A stretch of 64,000 bases of DNA from Synechococcus sp. PCC 7336 (GCF_000332275.1 NZ_CM001776.1:3227737-3291736), one strand, 5' to 3'; counted from the stretch's first letter, positions 1 to 8,146 are shown. Numbers and translations are program-made. The notes: generated by a model from the letters alone, not told the origin.

Positions 1-56
1 GGCATCTGTCGTAGGCTGAGCGCTGCTCAGCTAGCCACAATCTAGAAAAAAAGGGT

Positions 57-102
57 GTGGCTGAATGACTCTTCGGAGGTTCCTACCAAGCTATTCAGCC
101 AC
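57..102. repeat. Inverted repeat, 10-bp arms
   Basis: GTGGCTGAAT at 57-66 is perfectly complementary to ATTCAGCCAC at 93-102, with a 26-nt loop. There is no T-run after either arm, so it is not a clear intrinsic terminator. It lies just beyond the end of the SUMF1-like fragment and may be an end of a small element or a transcript hairpin. Role unknown. Confidence 0.5.
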
Positions 103-177
103 AAGGGATTTTTGGATGCTTGTGCATCGCCAGAATGGGTCTGGACTCTTCGCGCACTCCCAACTGATTCTCACCAG

Positions 178-351
178 TCAGTTCTGACCTTGAAGAGTAC
201 AACTCCTTCGGAGTCGCTTCGCGAACGGAGACTCGCACACGACACGAAAACCAACATTGTTGTTGAAGTTGTCGCGCGTATTGTTGTTGCGAGAAGCAGA
301 CCGGCAATTCTCTGGATTGTTGTTCCACGAACCGCTCCGCAGCAGCTTCAT
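178..351 (-). pseudogene. C-terminal fragment of a SUMF1 / formylglycine-generating-enzyme-like (C-type lectin fold) protein
   Basis: The minus-strand reading frame contains GSWNNNPENCRSASRN, then a further Asn-rich stretch, then NNNVGFRVVC (core 235-351). This is the conserved C-terminal end of SUMF1/FGE-sulfatase domains, the fold used as the variable domain of many cyanobacterial diversity-generating retroelements (DGRs). The rest of the frame upstream does not resemble the family, so the protein is truncated at its N-terminus. After VVC the frame runs through an ATG-poor palindromic stretch to a stop at 178. The high number of AAC/AAT codons is what a DGR template or an undiversified variable repeat looks like, but SUMF1 proteins outside DGRs are also Asn-rich here. 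Family call fairly sure; DGR link is inference. Confidence 0.55.
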
Positions 352-604
352 TGCCCGCCCCGCTGTAACTCTAGCGGATTTGGCAAGCCGAGTTCCGCAA
401 AGATTTTCTACCGCAGTCGCCAAGTATCGCCGTGGGCGAGGTGGGCATTCCAGCTTTGTAGACTTTGGACAACGTCGTGCTCGGAACGCCTGCCGCTGGT
501 GTAGTCGGCTTCCAACTGCTTGAGGCGCTAGGGGGTTTTTGACGAAGCGATCGAAGCTGCTCATAGTCATTCTTATTAATGCTTAATGCTGCGACGATCT
601 GGCC

Positions 605-637
605 CTCACCCCCAACCCCTCTCCCCAGGGAGAGGGG
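605..637 (+). repeat. Interspersed GC-rich palindromic repeat, copy 1
   Basis: The sequence begins CTCACCCCCAACCCC and contains the self-complementary CCCCTCTCCCCAGGGAGAGGGG. A second copy lies in opposite orientation at 856-887 and a related, less perfect one starts at 52179. It is a dispersed palindromic element of the kind common between cyanobacterial genes. It can form a strong hairpin in either transcript. Confidence 0.7.
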
Positions 638-712
638 AGCTTGAGGAGCTAGGGGGGGTTGAGGAGCTAGGGGAGCTTGAGGAGCTAGGGGAGTTTGAGG
701 AGCTTGAGCTTT
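634..712. repeat. Short tandem repeat, about 15-bp unit
   Basis: The unit TTGAGGAGCTAGGGG is repeated about four times with small changes (some copies end GGGGAGC). It begins at the end of the palindromic repeat at 605-637 and looks like a slippage-type expansion next to that hairpin. On the minus strand it would encode a Pro/Ala/Gln-rich run, but I see no gene that uses it. Confidence 0.65.
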
Positions 713-855
713 GTTCTCCTTCCCCCAACATTGACACTGCTGGCAAAATTCATATTCGGCAACATTGGCCATTTGGTAAATGTCAGTGGCTCGCTTTCCC
801 ACCAACTTTGGGAACACGGGAATCCACGCCTATCAAGACACTCGTGGCTGTTTCT

Positions 856-887
856 CCCCTCTCCCCAGGGAGAGGGGCCGGGGGTGA
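856..887 (-). repeat. Interspersed GC-rich palindromic repeat, copy 2 (inverted)
   Basis: The core CCCCTCTCCCCAGGGAGAGGGG is followed by CCGGGGGTGAG, which is copy 1 in the opposite direction. The two copies bracket 638-855. This copy sits directly downstream of the broken hicA start, where the hicA reading frame loses its similarity. Confidence 0.65.
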
Positions 888-914
888 GTGCAATGCAGAG
901 CCACACAACTCAGG

Positions 915-968
915 TTATTCCAGAGCTCGGATGAGCTGCTTTCCCGTTACGTTTGGTTGTGGTGGCAT
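915..968 (-). pseudogene. hicA: hicA toxin remnant (first 17 codons)
   Basis: Starting two bases after the hicB stop, an ATG opens a 17-codon frame containing NVTGKQLIRALE and then a TAA stop. The VTGKQLIRALE stretch is the typical beginning of HicA mRNA-interferase toxins. The normal continuation of about 50 residues, with the catalytic His in a GSH-type motif, is missing; the sequence runs instead into the GC-rich palindromic repeat. I infer a hicBA operon whose toxin gene was destroyed, leaving the antitoxin. The fragment is short, so the call rests on the motif plus its position after hicB. Confidence 0.6.
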
Positions 969-970
969 CG

Positions 971-1186
971 TTAAATGACTATTTTTTGGATGCCGACAAA
1001 CTCTGAGCTGCTTTCTGGGCCTTCATCTTCGAGGCACAGGGCAATGACTTCGCGAATGTTATCGAGCAACTCGCCGAGGATCTCTCCCTGGCTGTAACAG
1101 GCGTTCAGTTGCGGGACTTCGCCGACGTAATAGCCGTCTTCGTCCCGCTCAATCAGCACGTAGAATTCCTGCGCTTTCTCGGTCAC
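971..1186 (-). CDS. hicB: HicB-family antitoxin
   Basis: This 71-residue protein has the compact HicB_like (UPF0150) fold pattern: YVLIERDEDGYYVGEVPQL near the N-terminus and a helix QGEILGELLDNIREVIALCL. HicB proteins bind and neutralise the HicA RNase. The protein is the short form without an added DNA-binding domain. It starts with GTG. The partner hicA begins 2 nt after its stop but is reduced to 17 codons, so this antitoxin appears to be an orphan. Confidence 0.85.
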   Translation of the reverse strand: MTEKAQEFYVLIERDEDGYYVGEVPQLNACYSQGEILGELLDNIREVIALCLEDEGPESSSEFVGIQKIVI

Positions 1187-1232
1187 GTCGATCGCTGGCC
1201 TTTCGCGTTTTGCTCAATCTATCATTAGCTGG

Positions 1233-1530
1233 CTTTCTGCTGGCCGACCCAGCCGCTCAACTGGCGGCCTAATTCGTCGATGAGGCCACTGGCATACTCA
1301 TAGCGCTTTAGCTCGATAAGCTCGAAGTCGAGCAGGAGCCGCGTTTGGTATTGGAGGATGTCCAATTTGCCACTCAGCGGTTGCAAGCGGTCCAGTTTGT
1401 TGCGCGCCTAGCGGGCCAAGATGAGTCCTTACTGAGACATCGTAAAGTCCAGATACCATGCGATCGCCCAAATCCTCTTGCAGGAACTGGTTTGTACCCT
1501 TATAGCTATAATTTTGCCACGACCCCATTT
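1233..1530 (-). pseudogene. Broken Avd-like four-helix-bundle gene (DGR accessory type)
   Basis: The frame ending at 1233 reads RNKLDRLQ, then ELKRYEYASGLIDELGRQL, then SGWVGQQKAS and stop. The RYEYAS..IDELGRQL.GW pattern is typical of the C-terminal helix of Avd-like four-helix-bundle proteins, which assist reverse transcriptases in diversity-generating retroelements. The N-terminal part (KGTNQFLQEDLGDRMVSGLYDV) lies in another frame starting at 1528, and a TAG stands before RNKL in the C-terminal frame, so at least one frameshift and one stop break the gene at about 1400-1440. No reverse transcriptase is visible in the window. Related four-helix-bundle proteins without DGRs exist, so the DGR role is inferred. 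Confidence 0.5.
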
Positions 1531-1657
1531 GCAGAGAGAACCCGCCCCAAGTCTATTCGCGGACGCGATCGTGACTCAAACCACTGCCCCCCAATCAAAG
1601 ATTTTCACCTTCGAGCAATATCTGGCCTATGTCGAACAAATTTTTATCGCTTAACCT

Positions 1658-2566
1658 TCAGTTCTCTGCAGGCGAGCTCCCCCGGTTCAATTCCTCCAGC
1701 ATATGAGGCGGTCCCAGGTTCTCTAGCGAGTATCCCTCGGGATAAGTACGGTGGGAGGCATCCACATAAAAGTGTCCGGTTTCCCTCGGGGGGAGTTGGC
1801 GCACCAAGCGACCTCGCAATTTCAGACAATTGGCGATCGCCCATCGCAGTGGGGCAGATGCCCTCGGAAACCCTAAAGCCCCCAACATGGCATCGTCTAG
1901 AAACGCATGAACGCCCGGGCGAACCAAGGGTCGCAATGGAGCAGGGAACCAACTGAGGAACATGGTGCGGGTGGACTCGCCGATGTGCTGGTTGGAGAGA
2001 GAGTAGTGAAAGTGCTCCCGTTCGAAGTCGAGATTGAATTGCTCGAAATCGCTATAGCTTGCAGGCATCCCCCGGATACCCATGCGATCGCCGATCTCTC
2101 GCCAAAAGTGAAAGCAAGCCAGCCGTTCCGTTTCGCACATCGGTCGCCAGCCAAATCGATCCATCCAGCGAATCGGCTCGTAGATAAAAGTGGACAGCAC
2201 GTAGAGATAATCTCGATGACTGATGTCGAAATGGCCGTGAATGCGGTTCATCCGTGCTAGAGCAGCCGAGCCGCGATCGCTGTCGTAGCCATATTTGACC
2301 AACTCCGACACAATTAGACCGGTGTCGTCATAGCGCTTTTGGGGACGATGGATAAATTCCCCCGTGCGATCGAGCAGTTGGCTAATGCTGGGAATGCAAA
2401 AAGTTTTGAGCAGTGCCAACTCTAGCGATCTCGTCACATCCCAAGCAAATTCGTAGCCCGCAATCAGATGGCAAATCTGCTGGCAATCCCGCTCTGGATC
2501 GAGCTGTTGAATGCGTTGGAGAGTGGAATATCGCTTCGCCACCGGACAACTTCTAGAATACGGCAT
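1658..2566 (-). CDS. MpaB-family (DUF2236) oxygenase-like protein
   Basis: This protein of about 302 residues matches the pattern of the DUF2236 / MpaB / latex-clearing oxygenase group: a helical, haem-associated fold with a conserved histidine-arginine region, here HGHFDISHRDYLYVLSTF followed by a helix with WRPMCETER and FHFWREIGDRMGI. Members cleave or oxidise lipids and isoprenoids; the substrate here is unknown. I chose the ATG at 2566; a GTG at 2575 gives three more residues. No obvious partner lies next to it, and the gene upstream is transcribed away from it. Confidence 0.7.
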   Translation of the reverse strand: MPYSRSCPVAKRYSTLQRIQQLDPERDCQQICHLIAGYEFAWDVTRSLELALLKTFCIPSISQLLDRTGEFIHRPQKRYDDTGLIVSELVKYGYDSDRGSAALARMNRIHGHFDISHRDYLYVLSTFIYEPIRWMDRFGWRPMCETERLACFHFWREIGDRMGIRGMPASYSDFEQFNLDFEREHFHYSLSNQHIGESTRTMFLSWFPAPLRPLVRPGVHAFLDDAMLGALGFPRASAPLRWAIANCLKLRGRLVRQLPPRETGHFYVDASHRTYPEGYSLENLGPPHMLEELNRGSSPAEN

Positions 2567-2785
2567 CCCATTCACTGTAAGCGAACTCTCCCGTGGCGAG
2601 ATCTGTCGAGATCGTTAATTTATCCCACAATTTCCTGACAGAAAACTGCTAATTTCGTATTCTAGGATACAGAAATATATTTCAATGCTCTTTTTAGAGC
2701 TTTGCATTGGCGATCGCCAGCCGTTCTACAAACGGACAAAAATAGCGATCCTTCCGTTCCTTTTCCAATCCTTGGAGGACGACCG

Positions 2786-3037
2786 ATGACCCCATTGCTA
2801 GAGGCTTGCGTTCCCGTTCAATCGCCCACCTATGTCCCGAGTCATCTGACTCGTCCTTACTTGGATATGGTGCGCCCCTCCAGTTGGATAAAATTACTGG
2901 ACTTACCCAGCGAATATAGCTATCACGAAGCCCTACTCTTGTGTCAGTTGTCCGAGGATGAGTGGGTGGCCTGGATTCCAGACTATGGCGAGGCCGTGCT
3001 GCATATCGGGGAATTTTGCCCCATGAATTGGCACTGA
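2786..3037 (+). CDS. Conserved hypothetical small protein
   Basis: This frame encodes 83 residues from an ATG preceded by a good ribosome-binding site (GGAGG 7 nt upstream). The frame extends further upstream, but this start is the one with a binding site. The C-terminal half is acidic and aromatic (CQLSEDEWVAWIPDYGEAVL). There is no signal peptide, membrane span or recognised motif. It converges on the CPBP protease gene with a gap of only 5 nt. Function unknown. Confidence 0.7.
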   Translation: MTPLLEACVPVQSPTYVPSHLTRPYLDMVRPSSWIKLLDLPSEYSYHEALLLCQLSEDEWVAWIPDYGEAVLHIGEFCPMNWH

Positions 3038-3042
3038 GGGCC

Positions 3043-3951
3043 TCATCGCCGCGACGCAAAGGGGGCATTGAGGGCGTAGGGCAATTTTGCGCCTTTTGGA
3101 GGCCAATTCCTTGCGATGAAAAACGCCAGCCAGGGGGCCGATAGCACGAGGCAAACAAACCCCAACAGCCAATCTGAGGCAAATTGCTCTAGCATCTGTT
3201 CGGGAGAGGCAGGGGCGTTGGAACCCGACAGCAGGCTGAAGGTGACGGCAAGGGCATTGTTGCAGGCATGGCAGGCGATCGCCACCCACAACGAGCCCGT
3301 CTTGAGGTAAACCAGCGCCACGATCGCCCCAAAAATCGTTAGCCCCACAATATTGGCGTGCAATAGGCCAAATACCAGCGATGAGAGAACAATGGCGGGC
3401 TGCACCCCCCACTTGGCAGCCCAGCGGTGGAGTAATACCCCCCGAAAGACAAATTCTTCAGTGATGGGAGCCACCACCACGATCGCCACCAACGCCACAA
3501 TTCCTTGCACGAATGAACCCCCTGCTGCCGGAAGCGGGACTTGGCGGGACAGCAGGGAGAGTACGAAATCGGGATTGAGTTGTGCCAAAAAATAGAAGAA
3601 CAGTTGACCGGAGCCGACCGAGAACAGTAGCACCGGCAAGACCAATAGTAACGAAAACACCCAACTGCGATCGCGCGGCCACCGGCCCACGAGTGCTGCT
3701 GGACTGACCCGCAAAACTCTCATCTGCAGCAACAGCAATGCACACAGCAGTAGCCACACGAGTGCATTCAGCGGCAGAATCAGGCTAGCGTCGGCAATCT
3801 CCAGCTGGAATACCTGCGCCACAATCCCAAGTATCATTCCCAGCACGAGCGAGATGCCGAGAAACCACAGCACCAGCAAGCGTGCAGAAAAATGATGGTT
3901 AAATGGATTGCGATCGCGATCGGATGGCAGATTGTCGCGCAGAGAGACCAT
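3043..3951 (-). CDS. CPBP-family intramembrane metalloprotease
   Basis: This membrane protein of 302 residues has about seven or eight hydrophobic segments. It carries the three CPBP (Abi/CAAX protease) motifs: EEFVFRG at 165-171, a following F..LH (His198) and H..NN (His228). In this family the two glutamates and histidines form the membrane-embedded active site that cleaves peptides, often prenylated proteins or bacteriocins. An upstream start at 4056 is possible, but the extra 35 residues look non-coding; the ATG at 3951 gives a normal length. It stands alone. Confidence 0.85.
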   Translation of the reverse strand: MVSLRDNLPSDRDRNPFNHHFSARLLVLWFLGISLVLGMILGIVAQVFQLEIADASLILPLNALVWLLLCALLLLQMRVLRVSPAALVGRWPRDRSWVFSLLLVLPVLLFSVGSGQLFFYFLAQLNPDFVLSLLSRQVPLPAAGGSFVQGIVALVAIVVVAPITEEFVFRGVLLHRWAAKWGVQPAIVLSSLVFGLLHANIVGLTIFGAIVALVYLKTGSLWVAIACHACNNALAVTFSLLSGSNAPASPEQMLEQFASDWLLGFVCLVLSAPWLAFFIARNWPPKGAKLPYALNAPFASRR

Positions 3952-4382
3952 AGGCAAGCGAGGGATTAGAAACGGTGACAGAACTGTTGCAAGGCTATCG
4001 CCATCGAGTAGCAATAGCGATATCGTCCCGAGTTTGGAAAACAATCGAATCGACAATCCAATCGAATCAGCGACCCAATTGCCCCTGTTGCAGTCAGCCG
4101 TAGCCTGCCCGATATCGCAAACAAACCTAACTCGCCTAACAAACTCGATTCACTCTACAAAAGCCCGCTTGTGACGCTTCCCACACAAACTCGTCCGTAA
4201 AAGTTGTCGTGCCCCAGGGAGGCCAATTTTTGTCGCACTCATTCCAGTCCATCGCGGCTGTTTAGGGTAGCGATCGCATACTTTTGTCAGGAAGATGGTC
4301 TTTACTGACATCGCCACATTCGCCAGTTCGTCTCGGCGCGAGCGATACTGAAACTGTCCCGAACCTGGACTTTTTCCCGTCG
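3952..4382. other. Intergenic region between divergent CPBP and TauE/SafE genes
   Basis: These 431 bp separate two divergently transcribed genes and must hold both promoters. I see no convincing gene, hairpin terminator or repeat. Open frames here are short and lack family features. Confidence 0.5.
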
Positions 4383-5606
4383 ATGCTAGATCTGCTGCTA
4401 GTGGCTGCAATTGGATTTTTTGGCAGCTTCGGCCATTGTGTCGGCATGTGTGGGCCACTGGCGGTGGCGTTTGCGCTCTCGGATCGAGGCAAAGGCCAAT
4501 GGTGGCAGCAGTTGCGCTTTCACTCTCTGCTCAACCTCGGGCGCATCTGCAGCTATGTGTTGGTGGGGTCGGCGATTGGAGCTGTGGGGTCGGTGTTAAT
4601 TGCAGGTGGCCAAATGGCGGGATTGGGAAGTGTCCTGCGGCGGGTCATGGCCTTACTGACAGGCTCGCTCCTGGTTTGGTACGGTCTTTGGCAAATCAAT
4701 CCTACACTGCTCCCCAGCTTGCCCTATTTACATCCTTTGCTGAGCAAGCATTTACACGATCGTCTCAATCGTTCCATGCAGCAGCTATCCCAGCGCGACC
4801 GCTGCTGGACGCCCGCTCTGTTGGGCATGGCCTGGGGACTGATTCCCTGTGGCTTTTTGTATGCGGCTCAAATTAAAGCGGCTGAAACTGGGAATGTCTG
4901 GCAAGGGGCAGCGACGATGCTGGCCTTTGGCGTGGGAACTCTGCCCGCAATGGTGGGTGTGGGACTGTCTGTCTCCCACCTCGGTGGCGATCGCCGCAGT
5001 CAGCTTTTCCGCTTGGGGGGATGGCTCACTCTGGCCGTCGGCCTGCTGACCCTGCTGCGCACGGGCAGCACAATGGCAGACTATACCGGACACGGGGCGA
5101 TCGCCTTACTCGTATTGGCCCTGATTGCCCGCCCCCTGAATCGTTGGTGGCCTGCGCTGATGGATTATCGCCGAGCACTGGGGGTCGGCGCATTCGTGCT
5201 GTCTGCAGTCCACGCACTCCACGTTATGGAGCACAGTTGGCAGTGGAATGTTCGCGCTATTGGCTTCATGTTGCCTGCTCACCAGATCGCTATTTGGCTT
5301 GGTGTCGCAGCATTTGCCTGTCTGCTACCGGCTGCTCTGACAAGCTTCGATCGCGCTCAAAAAGTCCTGGGCCCAGCCTGGCGGCGCATTCATCTATTGG
5401 CGGTTCCCGCACTAATCTTGGCTGCCGCTCACGCGATCGCGATCGGCTCGCGGTTTTTGGGCACCTCGCAAGTGGGTTGGCTCAATTGGCTGATGGCGAT
5501 CGGGCTGATTGCCTGTGTGTGTGGGGTCTTGCTGCTGCGATCGGACAGGCTTCGATCTGAATTATCTGTAGAGAAACACGATGTTACATCGCTTCAAACC
5601 AAGTAG
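4383..5606 (+). CDS. TauE/SafE-type exporter fused to a ferric-reductase-like membrane domain
   Basis: This 407-residue membrane protein starts with an N-terminal helix carrying GHCVGMCGP (residues 17-25), the hallmark of the SafE/UreH-2/CcoS-linked heavy-metal transport group, followed by more hydrophobic helices to about residue 250. A second part (about 255-395) has four further helices with spaced histidines (ALHVMEHSW; RRIHLLAVP; AAAHAIAIG), which resembles the haem-b binding ferric-reductase-like transmembrane domain. The arrangement suggests metal transport coupled to reduction, probably of copper or iron. The ATG at 4383 fits the conserved N-terminus. It overlaps the next gene by 26 nt, so the two are probably co-translated. 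Confidence 0.75.
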   Translation: MLDLLLVAAIGFFGSFGHCVGMCGPLAVAFALSDRGKGQWWQQLRFHSLLNLGRICSYVLVGSAIGAVGSVLIAGGQMAGLGSVLRRVMALLTGSLLVWYGLWQINPTLLPSLPYLHPLLSKHLHDRLNRSMQQLSQRDRCWTPALLGMAWGLIPCGFLYAAQIKAAETGNVWQGAATMLAFGVGTLPAMVGVGLSVSHLGGDRRSQLFRLGGWLTLAVGLLTLLRTGSTMADYTGHGAIALLVLALIARPLNRWWPALMDYRRALGVGAFVLSAVHALHVMEHSWQWNVRAIGFMLPAHQIAIWLGVAAFACLLPAALTSFDRAQKVLGPAWRRIHLLAVPALILAAAHAIAIGSRFLGTSQVGWLNWLMAIGLIACVCGVLLLRSDRLRSELSVEKHDVTSLQTK

Positions 5607-6021
5607 CTGGGGATGGGGTCTCGCCATCCTATTGGCATTCTCTCCGGCGGCAGCCCACCAAGTTGAAGTGGCAGAGGACGTGGGCGCTACGCTGCACGTC
5701 GAACCCAATGATGCCCCCCGCGCCCGCGACTCGAATCGCATTTGGTTTGCCTTGACTCGACGGGGGGGCCGAGTGCTGCCACTCTCCGAATGCGACTGCA
5801 CCCTCTGGATTTACCAACATCCTTATCGTGCAGGCGATGCTGCGATCGCCACCCCCGACTTGCAGCCCATTGATGCAGAGGGGTATACCGGTATTCCTTC
5901 CGCCCAGGTTGCCTTTCCACAAGCAGGGGCCTACAGATTGGTGCTGGCAGGCAAACCAAAGGGTACCGTAGATTTTCAACCCTTTGAGCTGAACTTTGAC
6001 ATTACGGTCGTGGGTCGCTAA
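5581..6021 (+). CDS. Secreted hypothetical protein, partner of the SafE-type exporter
   Basis: This 146-residue protein begins with a clear signal peptide (MLHRFK, a hydrophobic core, then SPAAAHQ). The mature part is beta-rich with a pair of cysteines (ECDCTLW) and a final beta pattern typical of a small immunoglobulin-like domain (GAYRLVLAG). Small periplasmic domains of YtkA/FixH type are common next to SafE-like genes, but I cannot assign it firmly. The start lies inside the upstream exporter gene, which points to an operon and a shared role in metal handling at the periplasm. Confidence 0.65.
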   Translation: MLHRFKPSSWGWGLAILLAFSPAAAHQVEVAEDVGATLHVEPNDAPRARDSNRIWFALTRRGGRVLPLSECDCTLWIYQHPYRAGDAAIATPDLQPIDAEGYTGIPSAQVAFPQAGAYRLVLAGKPKGTVDFQPFELNFDITVVGR

Positions 6022-6098
6022 ACGATAGTATCTTCGCGTATCGCTGTCATTTTCAAGTTTCCTCAGCAGAGCCGGGAATTTACCAAGCCCTAAATACT

Positions 6099-6335
6099 TC
6101 ATCCACGTTCGCCGTAGAGGCTTTTGCGGCCGATGGCGTCGTCGGATAGTACGGGTAATTTTCTGCGAGGCTGTTTTGCCCAGGCTAGAAAAGCATCAGC
6201 CTTCTCATCGGGTGTCATCTCGACTGGAGCAGAGCCTTGTAAAGCTTTAGTGAATCGCAGGACTAATTGAAGCTGTTCTTCAGATAGCCTCTCTAATTCC
6301 TGCGAGATCGGGCATGGTTCATCGGAGGGTAACAC
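6099..6335 (-). CDS. Small antitoxin-like protein (orphan)
   Basis: This 78-residue protein has an N-terminal helix (LERLSEEQLQLVLRFTKAL) and a short tail ending LSDDAIGRKSLYGERG. Small cyanobacterial antitoxin-type proteins next to PIN or RelE toxins often end in a similar LSDEAIxxxSLYxDR motif, but the match is by eye. No toxin gene follows in the 78 bp up to the previous gene. The start is GTG, which lies within the left arm of a 13-bp inverted repeat (6326-6338 / 6402-6414). Confidence 0.5.
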   Translation of the reverse strand: MLPSDEPCPISQELERLSEEQLQLVLRFTKALQGSAPVEMTPDEKADAFLAWAKQPRRKLPVLSDDAIGRKSLYGERG

Positions 6336-6414
6336 TTTCGGTTAACCATCAAAGCCTCAAACCCATGCTAAATCGCCTTTTGTGAGATCTGACCTAGCCT
6401 CAAAGTGTTACCCT
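6326..6414. repeat. Inverted repeat, 13-bp perfect arms
   Basis: AGGGTAACACTTT at 6326-6338 pairs with AAAGTGTTACCCT at 6402-6414, with 63 bp between them. The arms enclose the upstream region of the small antitoxin-like gene, and its GTG start lies in the left arm. It could be the footprint of a small mobile element or a binding site. Confidence 0.55.
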
Positions 6415-6552
6415 ACCGCTGAGGAATCTGAACCATCCCCTCAATTGACTTGCTACCCACTGCGATAGCCCAAATAATTCTCCATTTATTGGACCATCGT
6501 TTCCCATGCCACAACTTCCTTAGTTTTATTGGTCGATTAGGGAAGCGATCTC

Positions 6553-7425
6553 CTACCGACGCCCCTGAAGCCAAGCCGCTAAATTATCTTCACTAGAGAA
6601 GTCCAACAATTCCTCCCCCAACTCTTCTAGAGAATCGAGGGAAAGGCTCTCAATCTGTTGCTGCAGTTCGGATGCCAGTTCAAAGCGGCGTTTGAGCTGG
6701 CGCAGAATCAAGGATAGACCTTCTTCAAGTCTGCCCTCACGCTTGCCTTCGAGCTTGCCTTCGAGTATGCCTTCGTTCCGCCCCCGCTCTTCCGCAGTCG
6801 AGACAATCTCCTGATAAATGACCGATTCCTTCATCACATCCTCCCGCAGTACACTCCGAATCAACCCCTTCTCCAATACTAACCCCGCCAGAATCGCTGC
6901 CGACGCCGCCACATCCCCCCGTTGTCCGCGATCGCCGATCGCCTCAATCCGCTCCGATACCTGCCGCAACGTCCGTTCGCGATCGCCCGTCTGAGCCAAG
7001 ACCGCAAACGGCAGCAACCCTGGCAACCCCTGAAATTGCGCAGCGGGAACTTCCCAGATACGGATGACCTCAAACTCATGCCGTATCCCGTCACGTTCGA
7101 AGGTGTTTTGGTAAACCAACGGAGATTGCGATCGTCTCAGGTAAATCACCACCTGCCGCACTCGCTTGTTGGGAAAGCGGCGAAACCCCCGCACCGCATA
7201 GTCCGTCATTCGGAACGGGATCTCCGCTTTGGGCTCAACCTGGAACTCGATTTGGAGAACGAGGTCTTTGGATTCCAACAGCACCAGAGAATCGGCATAG
7301 ATGGGACTGCTCAGCAGTTCCGTGGGCTCCAAGCGAGCCAACTCCACCGGTTCCCCCAGCAACCAAGTGGCGAGGTCAGCCGTAAACGTTTCCGCAATGA
7401 ACTTGCAAACGCTGTCGAAGGACAT
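6553..7425 (-). CDS. Rpn-family (PD-(D/E)XK) nuclease with DUF4351 tail
   Basis: This 290-residue protein starts with the Rpn/transposase_31-type nuclease domain: FDSVCKFIAE, then a beta-hairpin core LVLQIEFQVEPKAEIPFRM that supplies the E-x-Q catalytic pattern of this group. The middle carries helices and a charged repeat (EGILEGKLEGKREGRLEEG, typical of these proteins). The C-terminal 50 residues form a DUF4351 domain (LSLILRQLKRRFELASELQ; LSLDSLEELGEELLDF). Such proteins are abundant in cyanobacteria and are thought to act as recombination-promoting DNases. The gene stands alone. Confidence 0.85.
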   Translation of the reverse strand: MSFDSVCKFIAETFTADLATWLLGEPVELARLEPTELLSSPIYADSLVLLESKDLVLQIEFQVEPKAEIPFRMTDYAVRGFRRFPNKRVRQVVIYLRRSQSPLVYQNTFERDGIRHEFEVIRIWEVPAAQFQGLPGLLPFAVLAQTGDRERTLRQVSERIEAIGDRGQRGDVAASAAILAGLVLEKGLIRSVLREDVMKESVIYQEIVSTAEERGRNEGILEGKLEGKREGRLEEGLSLILRQLKRRFELASELQQQIESLSLDSLEELGEELLDFSSEDNLAAWLQGRR

Positions 7426-7452
7426 TGCATCCCGGCAATGGCAACCCAGCCA

Positions 7453-8136
7453 TCATATCGCTCCGCAACGCAGCCCCGGTTGAAGCTGAACCCGCAAACA
7501 GTCCAAGCTGAGGTAAAAGCTCTCCGACCCAAACACCAGAGTCAGCTCCGAAGAAAGCAACACCACCAACAGCACCGCGATCGCCCTCCCCCCAGCCACC
7601 GCCTCAGCCACCTCATAAAGCCCAGCCTCTTCTCCCCGCTCCCTCAACAGCAAAGCGATCGCCTCCTCCAACTCGCGAACCCCTTCCTCGTGAGCCAGCG
7701 CCGCAATCTCCTCGATCGTCCGAGCCTGCTCCCGCTCCGCCTGCGCGAGCGCCTCCACCTTTGACCCATAACGCACCCGAGCTCCTCTAGAGGATCTGAC
7801 TCGCTTGGGCGGTTGCAGCAATTCAGGCGGGGATTCGTAAGCGGCCAGATTGAACTGAGCCTTATCCCCCAGTAACCCAATCAACCATTCATCCGTGAGC
7901 TGCGCGCCCACATAACGCTCTTCCTAATCGAGCAACATCCCCTCCGCCCGAAGCTGCCAGACCGAGACAATCCGACCCATCGCCTCCCCCGCCAACAGAA
8001 GCCGCTGCTGAGCAGAGAGTGGCAGTAACGCCGCGTCCAACCCCTTCAACAGCCGTCCCACCTCCACCTGTTGAGGCAAGCGCTCCGCCGCCTCCAACTC
8101 CCCCCACAAATCCAATTCAAGTTGTCGGTCCGGCAT
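7453..8136 (-). pseudogene. Amber-split cyanobacterial hypothetical gene
   Basis: From the ATG at 8136 a frame encodes 70 residues (MPDRQLELDLWGELEAAERL... ending AEGMLLD), then TAG at 7924-7926. The same frame continues for another 157 residues to a TGA at 7453: a linker with QLTDEWLIGLLGDKAQ, charged helices (AQAEREQARTIEEIAALAHE), and a hydrophobic beta end (LTLVFGSESFYLSLDCLRVQ). Both halves lie in one frame and read like one protein, so I infer a single nonsense mutation, or read-through. The family is not known to me beyond similar unnamed cyanobacterial proteins. An ORF at 8147-8341 ends 10 nt upstream. Confidence 0.5.
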
Positions 8137-8146
8137 CCCCCCCCCC

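Noticed and set aside
371-817. 148-codon minus-strand frame with a Pro/Ala/Gln repeat
   Set aside because: Its middle is the short tandem repeat and the palindromic element; no family features outside it.
1682-1692. GGTTCAATTCC resembling a tRNA T-loop
   Set aside because: No matching acceptor, D or anticodon stems around it, and it lies in the MpaB-like coding region.
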